From Candidatus Poribacteria bacterium (GTDB lineage Bacteria > Poribacteria > WGA-4E > WGA-3G), in assembly GCA_022822085.1 (NCBI GenBank), contig JAJECK010000035.1, forward strand, positions 1 through 64,000: a DNA stretch of 64,000 nt, read 5' to 3'. Numbering within the stretch: the first letter of the stretch is position 1; each line of letters opens with the position of its first letter. A model generated the notes under the pieces. It did not search any database. It saw nothing but the letters and a program-made list of their open reading frames with translations, and had not been told where the DNA came from. This document shows positions 1 through 8,912 of the stretch, piece after piece. The translations under genes were made by a program, and so were the position numbers.

Positions 1-240
1 TTAGTACCATACCCTACAGACAGGGTTCGCCTTAGGGTAAGGAGAACAAGAGATGATGCATCTAAGAGTCGGGAATTTGGCGCGCGTAATGTCGGCTATA
101 TAAGGGCATCTAATCGCCGCGCAGTTGGAAAGTTCCAAGAAATAGAACTCTACGGTTATAAATCCTCCGAACAAGTTGATGTTGATAATACAACCGATCA
201 ACGGGAAAAAGAACTTGATGACTTACTCAACTTAGAGTAA
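1..240 (+). CDS. C-terminal part of a discoidin-like (F5/8 type C) protein, truncated by the window edge
   Basis: Reading frame 1 is open from the first base to the TAA at 238-240 and gives 79 residues; the start lies outside the window. The segment with VRLRVRR, GYIRASNRR and KFQEIELYGY aligns by eye with the end of the next protein (FRLKVPRRW, RKIQEIELYYA), so the two are tandem paralogues. The pattern, a basic strand followed by an 'EIELY' strand, is the usual last part of a discoidin/F5/8C beta sandwich, a fold that often binds carbohydrate. After it comes an acidic tail ending DDLLNLE. The function is not known; a surface or periplasmic ligand-binding role is inferred from the neighbour, which is a lipoprotein. 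Confidence 0.6.
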   Translation, partial: LVPYPTDRVRLRVRRTRDDASKSREFGARNVGYIRASNRRAVGKFQEIELYGYKSSEQVDVDNTTDQREKELDDLLNLE

Positions 241-338
241 CATAGAACTTAGAATCGAATGAAATGTTGCAAAACACCGTCATAACTATTAAGTCCTTGG
301 CGTATAACCTAACCGCGCCAAGTGAAAAGGAGGTATAT

Positions 339-920
339 ATGCGAATCGGATCAGTTATTCTTATTCTCTGTGTTCTGCTGGGAATTTCAGGATGTATCCT
401 TTCCTCGTCTTCATCGCTCAACTGGAGTGAAAATGTTGCTATTTCAGCTGCTGGAACCGACCCAAAGTTCCATGATGATAATTTATATACAGAAGGAGAA
501 ACTACTACTATCCGTGAGGATGCAAAGGATCGCGCCTCACAAGATGAAGCAGATAAATTCACTGAAGCAGTCCTAAGTTGGAACAGTCCACAAACTATCC
601 AACGCATTGTCATCAAAGCAAAAGAGGGACAACTGGAATTCTTCCACATTCAGTATATGCATGCGGATGGTAAGTGGGTCACAGTTAAGGATGTACGTGA
701 CAACATGCGTCCTATCTATAGATATACCTTGGGAAAACCTGTGGTGACAAACAAGTTCCGACTGAAAGTGCCACGACGTTGGGATTCAAGACATGTCGGT
801 GGGCAAAGCCGGTATAAACGATCTGAAACTGGCGCACCTACCGCTGCAGAATTTAGGAAGATTCAGGAAATTGAACTGTATTATGCACTGCCAACTTCTG
901 ATGCAGCATCAAATCAGTGA
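339..920 (+). CDS. Lipoprotein with a discoidin-like (F5/8 type C) domain
   Basis: The ATG at 339 is chosen because AAAAGGAGG lies just upstream (325-333) and the protein then begins with a signal peptide and lipobox (about residues 15-18, ISGC), followed by a serine-rich linker; an in-frame ATG at 264 has no such support. The 193-residue product is predicted to be exported and lipidated on Cys18. The body has the strand pattern of a discoidin/F5/8C module: 'AVLSWNSPQTIQRIVIKA' early, 'FRLKVPRRW' and 'IQEIELYYA' at the end. It is a tandem paralogue of the truncated gene before it. Ligand and partner are unknown; carbohydrate binding at the cell surface is the usual guess for this fold. Confidence 0.7.
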   Translation: MRIGSVILILCVLLGISGCILSSSSSLNWSENVAISAAGTDPKFHDDNLYTEGETTTIREDAKDRASQDEADKFTEAVLSWNSPQTIQRIVIKAKEGQLEFFHIQYMHADGKWVTVKDVRDNMRPIYRYTLGKPVVTNKFRLKVPRRWDSRHVGGQSRYKRSETGAPTAAEFRKIQEIELYYALPTSDAASNQ

Positions 921-997
921 TAAGAACGATTTCGTCCCACTGCGAGATTGAAATTTGGTAATACAAACATCCGTTTTAGGAATATATCTATTAGGAA

Positions 998-2212
998 ATG
1001 CTATCTCAGGAAACTAAGAATATTCTCCATCTCAGTCTGATCCAAGGCGTTGGACCAAAAACCGTTCAATTCTTGATTGATATTTTGGGTAGTGCTGAAA
1101 AAGTGTTGAATGCTACCCCATCAGAATTAAAGAAGATTGAAGGACTTTCCTCCAAGCTGCAAAGTAGTTTGCTGCAGAAGCAACTCGGATGTTCATTGGA
1201 ACGTGAACTGGAATTGATCCAAGAATACGGTTGTCATATCATAACTTTTTATGATGAAGCATACCCACCGCCGTTGAAAGAAATTGACACACCGCCTCTA
1301 TTGCTCTATGTTAGAGGTGAGTTGAAACCAGAAGATGCCTTTAGTATTGCTATTGTCGGTTCCCGCAACGCAAAAGATTATGGACGACGAGTCAGTTATC
1401 AATTAGCACACCAACTCGTGAACCGTGGTATGACAGTGATAAGTGGTTTTGCACAAGGGATTGATACCTGCGCACACCGCGGTGCCCTTGAAGCAGGCGG
1501 TAGAACTATTGCCGTTTTGGGTAATGGACTCAGTCTAATCTATCCAGCAGGGAATAAGGAATTGGTGGAGAAAGTAGTTGAGTCAGGGGCGTTAATCTCT
1601 GAATTCCCAATGGGGATGAAACCCATATCAAAAAATTTTCCGATACGCAACCGAATCATAAGCGGATTATCAATCGGAACTGTTGTAGTTGAAGCATCAA
1701 ATCGGAGTGGCGCACTGATTACCGCACGACACGCTATTGAACAGGGAAGAGAGGTGTTTGCAGTACCTGGTGAAATCTTCTCTGAATTATCAACCGGCAC
1801 ACATAGTTTGATTGATAAAGGGGCAAAACTTATCAGCACAGTGGACGATTTGGTAGGGGCATTACCGCAACATACTATCCGTCAAATCTCTGCCTTAAAA
1901 CCTGCAACTGCACAAGAGAAAAAGGTAGATATTACACAAGTCCCTGAAATCACAAAAAATGCATCTAAACCAATAGAAAAATTAACTGCAGAGACACCAG
2001 CTGAGACTAAATCTGTAGTACCACCACCACCAGATTTAACTGCTGATGAAAAAACGATTTTCGATGCGATCGAAGTCCCATCATCGCATATTGATACTAT
2101 TGTCCGAACAACACAATTGCCAATCAGTCAAGTTTCAAGCGTTCTCTTGATGTTAGAACTCAAAGGTGTTGTTCAGCAATTACCCGGTAAACAGTTCGCT
2201 ATAGTTACTTAA
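998..2212 (+). CDS. dprA: DNA-processing protein DprA (Smf)
   Basis: DprA protects incoming single-stranded DNA during natural transformation and loads RecA. The 404-residue protein has an N-terminal helix-hairpin-helix/SAM-like part (about 1-65), then the Rossmann-like DprA core (about 105-310) with the family motifs GSRNAKDYGRR, SGFAQGIDTCAHRGAL, FPIRNRIISGLS and VPGEIFSELSTGTHSLI. A charged, proline-rich linker (about 310-345) leads to a C-terminal winged-helix domain (about 350-404, ending GVVQQLPGKQFAIV). It is slightly longer than many DprA proteins because of that linker. accA follows after 13 bases. The assignment rests on several strong motifs in the right order. Confidence 0.95.
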   Translation: MLSQETKNILHLSLIQGVGPKTVQFLIDILGSAEKVLNATPSELKKIEGLSSKLQSSLLQKQLGCSLERELELIQEYGCHIITFYDEAYPPPLKEIDTPPLLLYVRGELKPEDAFSIAIVGSRNAKDYGRRVSYQLAHQLVNRGMTVISGFAQGIDTCAHRGALEAGGRTIAVLGNGLSLIYPAGNKELVEKVVESGALISEFPMGMKPISKNFPIRNRIISGLSIGTVVVEASNRSGALITARHAIEQGREVFAVPGEIFSELSTGTHSLIDKGAKLISTVDDLVGALPQHTIRQISALKPATAQEKKVDITQVPEITKNASKPIEKLTAETPAETKSVVPPPPDLTADEKTIFDAIEVPSSHIDTIVRTTQLPISQVSSVLLMLELKGVVQQLPGKQFAIVT

Positions 2213-2225
2213 GAAGGATTATTTT

Positions 2226-3206
2226 GTGAATTCAACAGAATTAGATTTTGAAAAACCATTAATTGAATTAGAACGGCACCTCTTACAATTGGACGCTTTC
2301 ACGGAAGAACATCCAGAGTTAGACCTAACAGAGGGAATTGCTGCGCTCAAACAGAACGCAGATACGCTTACAAAACAGACATTTCAAAAACTGAGTCGTT
2401 GGGACAAAGTTCGATTAGCACGACACGCACAAAGACCGCAAGCCTCACTATATATTGATAGCCTTCTTGACGATCCCGTTGAACTTCGCAGTGATAAGTT
2501 ATATGGGGATGACAGAGCACTCATCGGTGGGTTAGCATGGTTTGATGAGCAACCCATCGTCTACCTTGCGCAGCAGAAAGGTACGAACCTTGAAGAACGT
2601 CAAGAAATGAACTTCGGATATACGCACCCGGAGGGGTATAGAAAAGCAAGACGATTGATGCAGTTAGCAAACAAATTCAACCGTCCATTGGTCTGCTTCG
2701 TTGATACACCAGGCGCACATTTCGATCTCCGCTCTGAAGAATATGGACAAGCGGCTGCAATCGCTGATAATCTTGCCGAGATGATGCAAATGCGTGTTCC
2801 TATTCTCGTGGTTATTATAGGTGAAGGTGGAAGTGGTGGAGCGTTAGCTATTGCAGTCGGTAATCGTGTTTTGATGATGGAATATTCTGTCTACTGTGTC
2901 GCTCCACCTGAAGCCTGCAGCGGTATCGTGTGGAAAGACAAAGGAGAACACGCTCCTGAGGCTACAGAGGGGTATAAACCTACTGCACCAGATCTACTCA
3001 AGTTAGGTATTATTGATCAAATTATCAAAGAACCAATCGGCGGAGCACACAGAGACCCAGAAGCTGCTGTCCGTAATGTCAAACGGGCAATCAAGAAACA
3101 CCTTACAGAATTACTACAGATGTCTGAAAAACAACTGATCCAACAACGATATGAACGCTACCGAAATCTCGGACTTTATGGAGAAGATGACAGCAACCAC
3201 TCATGA
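2226..3206 (+). CDS. accA: Acetyl-CoA carboxylase carboxyltransferase subunit alpha
   Basis: AccA and AccD form the carboxyltransferase that moves CO2 from biotin to acetyl-CoA in the first step of fatty acid synthesis. The 326-residue product carries the AccA core: NFGYTHPEGYRKARRLMQLA, FVDTPGAH, IIGEGGSGGALAIAVGNRVL and PPEACSGIVWKD (about 130-240). The start is GTG at 2226, preceded by AAGAAGGATT. The 3' end overlaps the next gene by four bases (ATGA), so the two are probably translationally coupled. accD is not in the window. A basic C-terminal helix (EKQLIQQRYERYRNLG) is normal for the family. Confidence 0.95.
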   Translation: MNSTELDFEKPLIELERHLLQLDAFTEEHPELDLTEGIAALKQNADTLTKQTFQKLSRWDKVRLARHAQRPQASLYIDSLLDDPVELRSDKLYGDDRALIGGLAWFDEQPIVYLAQQKGTNLEERQEMNFGYTHPEGYRKARRLMQLANKFNRPLVCFVDTPGAHFDLRSEEYGQAAAIADNLAEMMQMRVPILVVIIGEGGSGGALAIAVGNRVLMMEYSVYCVAPPEACSGIVWKDKGEHAPEATEGYKPTAPDLLKLGIIDQIIKEPIGGAHRDPEAAVRNVKRAIKKHLTELLQMSEKQLIQQRYERYRNLGLYGEDDSNHS

Positions 3207-4333
3207 AGATCCGAACTATTACCACAGGCATTCCGTTTCCCTTCTCTGCTTATCAACTTCAACGTGCAGCCGAATTTAATACCACCTGCCGAAGACATCT
3301 TGAAGCGAACGGTTACGAAGTACAAACCACACGCGTAAGCAGTCAAATCTGGGATGAAGCACGAAATATAGACTCAATCCTTGCCTTAGAATCTGATGCA
3401 CAAGCGTTAGGGATTCAGTTCCTTAGTTTAGGCACAATCCTACCAGAAAAACGTGGAACCGAAACGCATCTCGCACAGGTCGCAGATGTCATTGTCCGAA
3501 GTGAAATACTCTTTGCCACCGTTACTTTGACAACGCAATCGGGACAATTAGGCTCAGATGTAACTGAAAAAGCAGCGGACATCATTCGTCAAATCGCACA
3601 CCGAACCGATGATGGCTACGGAAATCTCCGCTTCGCAGCACTCATGAATTGCCCACCAAATACCCCCTTCTTCCCCGCAGCATACTGGCACGACACCAGA
3701 ACGAATTTCAGCATCGGATGGCAAGCAATTGACTTCGTGCATGATGCTTTTACCGATGCCCCCAATTTAGAAACTGGCTTGCAGAACCTGAAGGACATCA
3801 TGGAAACTGAAGGACAAAAACTTGTTGTTCTCGCAGAAACGATAGCAAAAGAGTGGGGAACCAAGTTTATCGGTATAGACGTATCGCTTGCCCCAATGGG
3901 TGATGACAGCATCGCCTACGCTATGGAACAACTGCTTCCAGGCTGCTTCGGTGACAGCGGCACCTTGACAGTCGCGGCAGGTTTAACGCGAACACTGAAA
4001 GCACTTTCACTACCGCTCTGCGGATATTCCGGTTTGATGCTCCCCGTCCTTGAAGATGTCGGATTGGGCAAACGTAGTGAAGAGTGTTATTTCAATTTAG
4101 ACAGTCTCCTACTCTATTCTACCATCTGCGGAACCGGTTTGGACACAATCCCCATCCCAGGCGATGCCACAACAGAACAGATCGCCGCTATTTTGACTGA
4201 CGTTGCCACCCTCTCTCTGCAGCTTAACAAACCTTTGTCTGTTCGCCTTTTTCCCGTTCCCGGTCTAAAGGCAGGAGATATAACGCAGTTTGACTCTCCA
4301 TATCTAACAAACACTGCCGTTATGCAGATATAG
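3203..4333 (+). CDS. DUF711 family protein
   Basis: The 376-residue protein matches the DUF711 family in length and in motifs such as KIRTITTGI at the start, RFAALMNCPPNTPFFPAAYW (about 149-168), FIGIDVSLAPMGDDSIAYAME (about 223-243), GYSGLMLPVLEDVGL (about 275-289) and ICGTGLDTIPIPGD (about 309-322). The biochemical function of the family is not established; distant similarity to glycyl-radical activating or PFL-like folds has been discussed. It begins inside the accA stop codon, which suggests co-translation, but a metabolic link to fatty acid synthesis is only inferred from position. Confidence 0.8.
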   Translation: MKIRTITTGIPFPFSAYQLQRAAEFNTTCRRHLEANGYEVQTTRVSSQIWDEARNIDSILALESDAQALGIQFLSLGTILPEKRGTETHLAQVADVIVRSEILFATVTLTTQSGQLGSDVTEKAADIIRQIAHRTDDGYGNLRFAALMNCPPNTPFFPAAYWHDTRTNFSIGWQAIDFVHDAFTDAPNLETGLQNLKDIMETEGQKLVVLAETIAKEWGTKFIGIDVSLAPMGDDSIAYAMEQLLPGCFGDSGTLTVAAGLTRTLKALSLPLCGYSGLMLPVLEDVGLGKRSEECYFNLDSLLLYSTICGTGLDTIPIPGDATTEQIAAILTDVATLSLQLNKPLSVRLFPVPGLKAGDITQFDSPYLTNTAVMQI

Positions 4334-4381
4334 ATAACTTTCTCAATCATCATAAGTCACGAATAGGTATGTACTTTTTCC

Positions 4382-4410
4382 TTGCCAATTGCCATACCTT
4401 CTGATATGCT
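4382..4410 (+). promoter_or_regulatory. Candidate sigma-70 promoter for the cupin-sulfatase pair
   Basis: TTGCCA at 4382-4387 and TATGCT at 4405-4410 are separated by 17 bases, in the gap between the DUF711 gene and the bicupin gene. A transcript starting near 4417 would have a leader of about 55 bases with a good Shine-Dalgarno site (CGGAGG) before the ATG at 4472. Two mismatches in each hexamer at most; not tested. Confidence 0.45.
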
Positions 4411-4471
4411 AACATCAATTGTATCTGACAAATGCTATCTATCCAATTAAGACATATCGGAGGCACTAATT

Positions 4472-5200
4472 ATGTATATGCGGCATTGGTTACAAAGTCC
4501 TTCAAGCCTTACACACGGCAACATCATAAAACGCGAAATCTTTAGTAAACGAACAGAAGAAAATACAGATGATGAGGGGGCAATTCTCAGGTATGTTGAC
4601 AGTTTCTCCCGATGCTATCTTGAACCGCGTATCGCTTCTGTTCCAACTTCATTAGATGACCGACAACTTGTTTTCTATATCGTTGACGGCAGTGGAATTT
4701 TTGAAGCAGGTGACCTGAAACAGCAAGTTACTGAAGGAGACGCAATTCTTATCCCTCCAGGTCTCATCCATATCTTACATAACACAGAAAACACACCTTT
4801 AGAATTCCTGATATTAGAAGAAGTCCTTCCAGACGGTGTAGAAGCACCACGTAAAGACGCACTCATCCGAAACTATCGTGAACGTCCGCTATCACAAGGA
4901 CATTGGACACACCTCGTACATCCCATTTTCGGAGAAGACGACGGTTTAGTGGTGTTACATTCAGTGTTGATGGTGCGGATTGAAGCCATGCAGACACCAG
5001 ATACACACGGACACGATTCGGATATGGACGAAGTGTGGTATATGCTGGAAGGAAACGGCATACATGTTGTTAGCAGGAATGTGTATCGTCAGATGCCAGG
5101 AGATGCCGTCTCTGTTGCACCATCAAACCCCGGACATAGTCTAATCAATGACACAAATGAACCGCTAAAGACTTTCTATTTCGCGCGGTATAACAGGTAA
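4472..5200 (+). CDS. Two-domain cupin protein
   Basis: The 242-residue protein holds two cupin barrels. The first (about 60-135) reads VFYIVDGSGIFEAGD, GDAILIPPGLIHILHN; the second (about 165-240) reads THGHDSDMDEVWYMLEGNG and PGDAVSVAPSNPGHSLIND. The second has the HxH and glutamate pattern that usually binds a metal, so it is the more likely active or sensing domain. No signal peptide is visible, so it is cytoplasmic. It ends 10 bases before the sulfatase start and has its own candidate promoter, so both probably form one transcript. A sugar isomerase or a ligand-binding role are both possible. The ATG at 4478 is an alternative start. Confidence 0.75.
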   Translation: MYMRHWLQSPSSLTHGNIIKREIFSKRTEENTDDEGAILRYVDSFSRCYLEPRIASVPTSLDDRQLVFYIVDGSGIFEAGDLKQQVTEGDAILIPPGLIHILHNTENTPLEFLILEEVLPDGVEAPRKDALIRNYRERPLSQGHWTHLVHPIFGEDDGLVVLHSVLMVRIEAMQTPDTHGHDSDMDEVWYMLEGNGIHVVSRNVYRQMPGDAVSVAPSNPGHSLINDTNEPLKTFYFARYNR

Positions 5201-5210
5201 AGGAATAACT

Positions 5211-6668
5211 ATGGCAGACAACCCGCACGTCCTACTAATCAGCACAGACCATTGGCCTAACTCACTACTCGGAGTCAATGACCATCCAGACATACAAACA
5301 CCAACACTTGACTCTCTTGCCCGCGCGGGCACCCGATTTACTAACGGATACAGCGAATGCCCTGTCTGCGTCCCCGCACGCAAAACCTTGATGACAGGAA
5401 CAACGACACGCACGCACAAAGATAGGGTTTTCAACGACAAAAAAGGAATCAACGGACTCCCAACTATAGCACAGACCTTTCGCGATGCTGGCTATCAAGC
5501 GTACGCAGTCGGCAAACTGCACGTTTATCCACAACGCGATCGCATCGGGTTTGACGATGTGATCTTAGGTGAAGAAGGCAGATTACAATATGGGGCAGTT
5601 GACGACTATGAACTCTTTCTCGGTGACAGAGGGTATGCGGGGCAGCAGTTCGCACACGGCATGTGTAATAACGACTATCTCAACCGTCCTTGGCATCTCC
5701 CCGAAGATTGTCATGTCACTAACTGGAGCACACAACAGATGGTGCGTCAGATCAAACGCCGCGACCCAACGCGTCCCGGATTCTGGTTCCTGTCCTACTG
5801 CCATCCGCATCCACCATTAGCACCGCTGCAATGTTATATGGATATGTATCGGGATATTGATATTGAAATGCCCTTTCACGGCGAATGGTCTAAAGATACT
5901 GACAAACTTCCGTTGCCACTAAAATCACGTCAGATGCAGGATGCACGATACAATGAAAATCTAATCCGTACTGCGCGACAAGCATTTTACGCACTCAGCA
6001 CACACATCGACCATCAATTGCGGCTCGTCATCGGCACCCTGCGCGAAGAAGGTTTGTTGAACAACACAATCATTCTCTTTACATCTGACCACGGTGATAT
6101 GCTTGGAAATCATAGAATGTGGGCAAAACGGCTCTATTATGAAGATTCTGCTAACGTCCCAATGGTCCTTGTCGGCACTGCAGGCGACGACAGAGTCGGA
6201 CACCACAGAGTTGATAACCGTCTCGTTGGATGGCAGGATGTCATGCCAACGCTCCTCCATCTTGCTGGGGTTGATATTCCTGATACTGTAGATGGTATGC
6301 CGATGGTAGGTGACAAAAAACGTGAATGGCTATACGGGGAAGTCGGTGATGTTGGAAGTGCGACACGCATGATCCATGAAGGACGCTACAAACTTATCTA
6401 CTACGCCACCGGAAACTACAGACAACTCTTTGATTTAGAAGAAGATCCAAGAGAACTAAACGATCTGTCCGAATCTCCTGAACACGCTGAAGTCCTTGAG
6501 CGATTGACAAACTTGTTGATTGGTGAACTCTATGGTGGTGATGAAAAATGGGTGCAAGATGGTGAACTTATTGGGTTACCTGACAAAGCATATCGTCCAT
6601 CTGCTAACCGCAGTCTGTCGGGACAGCGTGGAATTCACTGGCCACAATCTCCATCTACCGGACGTTGA
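5211..6668 (+). CDS. Sulfatase (formylglycine-dependent, type I)
   Basis: The 485-residue protein is an alkaline-phosphatase-fold sulfatase. Metal ligands fit LLISTDHWPN near the start and FTSDHGDMLGNHRMW (about 290-304). The nucleophile motif C-V-P-A-R (Cys53-Arg57) followed by KTLMTG is the CxPxR signature in which the cysteine is oxidised to formylglycine; a maturation enzyme (FGE or anSME) must be encoded elsewhere. There is no obvious signal peptide (MADNPHVLLIST), so it may act in the cytoplasm, unlike many secreted sulfatases. The substrate is unknown; sulfated polysaccharide from a marine host or algae is a reasonable inference. It follows the bicupin closely. Confidence 0.9.
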   Translation: MADNPHVLLISTDHWPNSLLGVNDHPDIQTPTLDSLARAGTRFTNGYSECPVCVPARKTLMTGTTTRTHKDRVFNDKKGINGLPTIAQTFRDAGYQAYAVGKLHVYPQRDRIGFDDVILGEEGRLQYGAVDDYELFLGDRGYAGQQFAHGMCNNDYLNRPWHLPEDCHVTNWSTQQMVRQIKRRDPTRPGFWFLSYCHPHPPLAPLQCYMDMYRDIDIEMPFHGEWSKDTDKLPLPLKSRQMQDARYNENLIRTARQAFYALSTHIDHQLRLVIGTLREEGLLNNTIILFTSDHGDMLGNHRMWAKRLYYEDSANVPMVLVGTAGDDRVGHHRVDNRLVGWQDVMPTLLHLAGVDIPDTVDGMPMVGDKKREWLYGEVGDVGSATRMIHEGRYKLIYYATGNYRQLFDLEEDPRELNDLSESPEHAEVLERLTNLLIGELYGGDEKWVQDGELIGLPDKAYRPSANRSLSGQRGIHWPQSPSTGR

Positions 6669-6715
6669 ATATCCAGCTAAAATGTGATATAATTCTGAGC
6701 AACTATCCAGTAAAT

Positions 6716-6868
6716 ATTATACCAATTCTAATTATTTTTGGACCATTCTTCCGTAGGTCGGGTAGAGGCACGAAACCCGACATGGTAACCACAATCAATA
6801 CAAGTCGGGTTTCGTGCCTCTACCCGACGGACAAAAAAGGGTCCATTATAGAGTAGAAATGGTATTAT
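6716..6868. repeat. MITE-like palindromic element between the sulfatase and hsdM
   Basis: The intergenic gap is almost entirely one long inverted repeat. The core is a perfect 25-base inverted repeat at 6757-6781 and 6804-6828 around a short loop. Outer arms match imperfectly: ATTATACCAATTCTA on the left and TAGAAATGGTATTAT on the right, with GGACC/GGGTCC further in. A second element with the same ends (TACCAATTCT / AGAAATGGTA) but a different core lies at 41419-41537, so the ends behave as terminal inverted repeats of a small mobile element. It has no coding capacity of its own. As RNA it would form a strong hairpin and might end sulfatase transcription. Confidence 0.65.
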
Positions 6869-6891
6869 ATTGTAGGTGACTTTATTCAGTT

Positions 6892-8502
6892 ATGGCAAAA
6901 AAGAAATCAGACACAAATTCTAATAACAACGGGGCAACACTTGGCTTTGAAGCAACTTTATATCAGGCAGCAGACAAACTTCGCAACAATATGGATGCTG
7001 CTGAATACAAGCATGTAGTATTAGGGTTGATTTTCCTCAAATACATATCTGATTCATTTGAGGAAAAATATAATCTTCTGTTAGAAAAATATGCTAATCC
7101 ACAAAGTGAATTCTATATTAAAGAAGAAGATGCTCGTTTTGACTACGCAGAGGATAGAGATGAATACTTAGCAGAAAATATCTTTTACGTGCCGAAGGAA
7201 GCGCGCTGGTCATATTTGCAAGCAAACGCAAAGCAACCAGAAATTGGGAAACTGATTGATGACGCGATGCATATAATTGAACAGGAAAATCCGCGACTCA
7301 AAGGTGTTCTACCCAAGAATTACGCACGCGCCACGCTTGACAAACAACGGCTTGGGGAACTTGTCGATCTCATCGGCACAATCGGTTTAGGTGATGAAGA
7401 GAATCGCTCAAAGGATATACTCGGCAGAGTTTATGAATACTTCCTGGCACAATTCGCTAGTGCCGAAGGTAAAAGAGGTGGTCAGTTTTATACCCCTCGC
7501 TGTGTTGTGCAGCTGCTTGTTGAAATGCTTGCCCCATATCAAGGACGGATTTACGATCCGTGCTGCGGCTCAGGCGGTATGTTTGTCCAAAGTGAGGAAT
7601 TCGTTGAAGCACACGGTGGAGGGCTCAATGATATATCTATCTATGGACAGGAGTCCAATCCTACTACGCGGCAATTGGCACTGATGAACCTCGCTATTCG
7701 CGGTATTGAGGCGAATCTCGGACAGGAACACGCCGACAGCTTCCATGATGATCAACACCCAGACCTCAAAGTTGATTACATCCTTGCCAATCCACCATTC
7801 AACAGTAGCGACTGGGGCGGCGACCGATTGCGTGAAGATAAACGTTGGGTTTACGGCACCCCACCTATCGGTAACGCTAACTTTGCTTGGGTACAACACT
7901 TTATCTATCACCTGGCACCAAACGGCGTCGCTGGGTTTGTTTTAGCAAACGGTTCCATGAGTAGCAATACCGCAACCGAAGGCGAAATTCGCAAAAAAAT
8001 CGTTGAAGCTGACTTAGTAGACTGCATGGTTGCATTACCCGGTCAACTGTTCTATTCTACGTCAATTCCTGTTTGCCTCTGGTTTGTCGCGCGGAATAAG
8101 GAAAATCGCCTTTTTCGCAAACGCACTGGCGAGACGCTTTTTATAGATGCTCGCAGGTTAGGAAAGATGATTGACCGTGTACATCGTGAGCTAACGAATT
8201 CGGAAATGACGCAAATTGCCGAAACTTATCACGCATGGCGCGGCGATGAAGGCGCAGGTGAATATGCAGACGTACCCGGTTTCTGTAAAAGTGCCAAGCT
8301 TGATGAGATTCTGGAATACGGTTGCGTACTTACACCAGGACGATATGTAGGTATTGCAGATGTTGAGGATGACGAAATTCCTTTTGAACAGCAGATAACG
8401 CAACTTTCCGCAAAACTCTATGAACAACTTGCAGAATCTGAACGACTTGGAGCAGTTATCAAAAAGAATCTGGAAACTTTAGGTTATAGAGGTGAACAAT
8501 GA
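6892..8502 (+). CDS. hsdM: Type I restriction-modification system methyltransferase subunit HsdM
   Basis: HsdM transfers a methyl group from S-adenosylmethionine to adenine within the site chosen by HsdS. The 536-residue protein has the HsdM N-terminal helical domain (about 12-155), then the N6-adenine methyltransferase domain with motif [14 protein letters not shown] (about 223-235) and motif [16 protein letters not shown] (about 300-313). The phrase [19 protein letters not shown] before motif I is typical of the family. It overlaps the next gene by four bases (ATGA), the first of a chain of overlaps that ties hsdM, HEPN, MNT-HsdS and SEFIR together as one operon. Confidence 0.95.
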   Translation: MAKKKSDTNSNNNGATLGFEATLYQAADKLRNNMDAAEYKHVVLGLIFLKYISDSFEEKYNLLLEKYANPQSEFYIKEEDARFDYAEDRDEYLAENIFYVPKEARWSYLQANAKQPEIGKLIDDAMHIIEQENPRLKGVLPKNYARATLDKQRLGELVDLIGTIGLGDEENRSKDILGRVYEYFLAQFASAEGKRGGQFYTPRCVVQLLVEMLAPYQGRIYDPCCGSGGMFVQSEEFVEAHGGGLNDISIYGQESNPTTRQLALMNLAIRGIEANLGQEHADSFHDDQHPDLKVDYILANPPFNSSDWGGDRLREDKRWVYGTPPIGNANFAWVQHFIYHLAPNGVAGFVLANGSMSSNTATEGEIRKKIVEADLVDCMVALPGQLFYSTSIPVCLWFVARNKENRLFRKRTGETLFIDARRLGKMIDRVHRELTNSEMTQIAETYHAWRGDEGAGEYADVPGFCKSAKLDEILEYGCVLTPGRYVGIADVEDDEIPFEQQITQLSAKLYEQLAESERLGAVIKKNLETLGYRGEQ

Positions 8503-8912
8503 GTTTGCAATTGGACAGTTTAGCAAAATCTATCAGTATTTTGGAACGTTCTATCAAGACAGCAAACAGAGTTGATGACTCTGATGAAGATTTACAGGAA
8601 ACAGTTCGCGCTGGAGTCATTCATAGTTTTGAGGTCGCTTACGAACAGTCTTGGAAAATGTTAAAGCGGTGGCTTAAAGAAAATATTGGTACTGCCTCTG
8701 TTGATGGTGTTATCCTACGGAATCTCTTTCGTTTAGGAGCAGAAAATGGTCTCATCGTTGATGTGGAACGTTGGATGGAATATCACGATGTACGAAATTC
8801 AACTTCTCACACCTACGATGAAGATTCTACAGAAAATGTTTTTGCAGAAGCCACTGAATTTGTCCATGATGTCAAGCATCTTTTGAAGATGCTGGAGGAA
8901 CGTAATGATTGA
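8499..8912 (+). CDS. HEPN-domain protein (HI0074-like nucleotidyltransferase partner), probable RNase toxin
   Basis: The 137-residue all-helical protein resembles the HI0074 'nucleotidyltransferase substrate binding' family, now known as HEPN partners of MNT antitoxins. It ends in the helix with RNSTSH at 99-104, which is the R-x4-H motif that forms the RNase active site in HEPN toxins. Before it come '[25 protein letters not shown]' and '[13 protein letters not shown]', both typical. The gene overlaps hsdM by four bases and the following MNT-HsdS gene by eight. In known HEPN/MNT pairs the MNT enzyme adds AMP to the HEPN protein and silences it. That mode of control is inferred here. Confidence 0.85.
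   Translation: MSLQLDSLAKSISILERSIKTANRVDDSDEDLQETVRAGVIHSFEVAYEQSWKMLKRWLKENIGTASVDGVILRNLFRLGAENGLIVDVERWMEYHDVRNSTSHTYDEDSTENVFAEATEFVHDVKHLLKMLEERND

Noticed and set aside
6665-6856. 63-codon ORF in the gap before hsdM
   Set aside because: It reads through the two arms of the palindromic element and has no other support.
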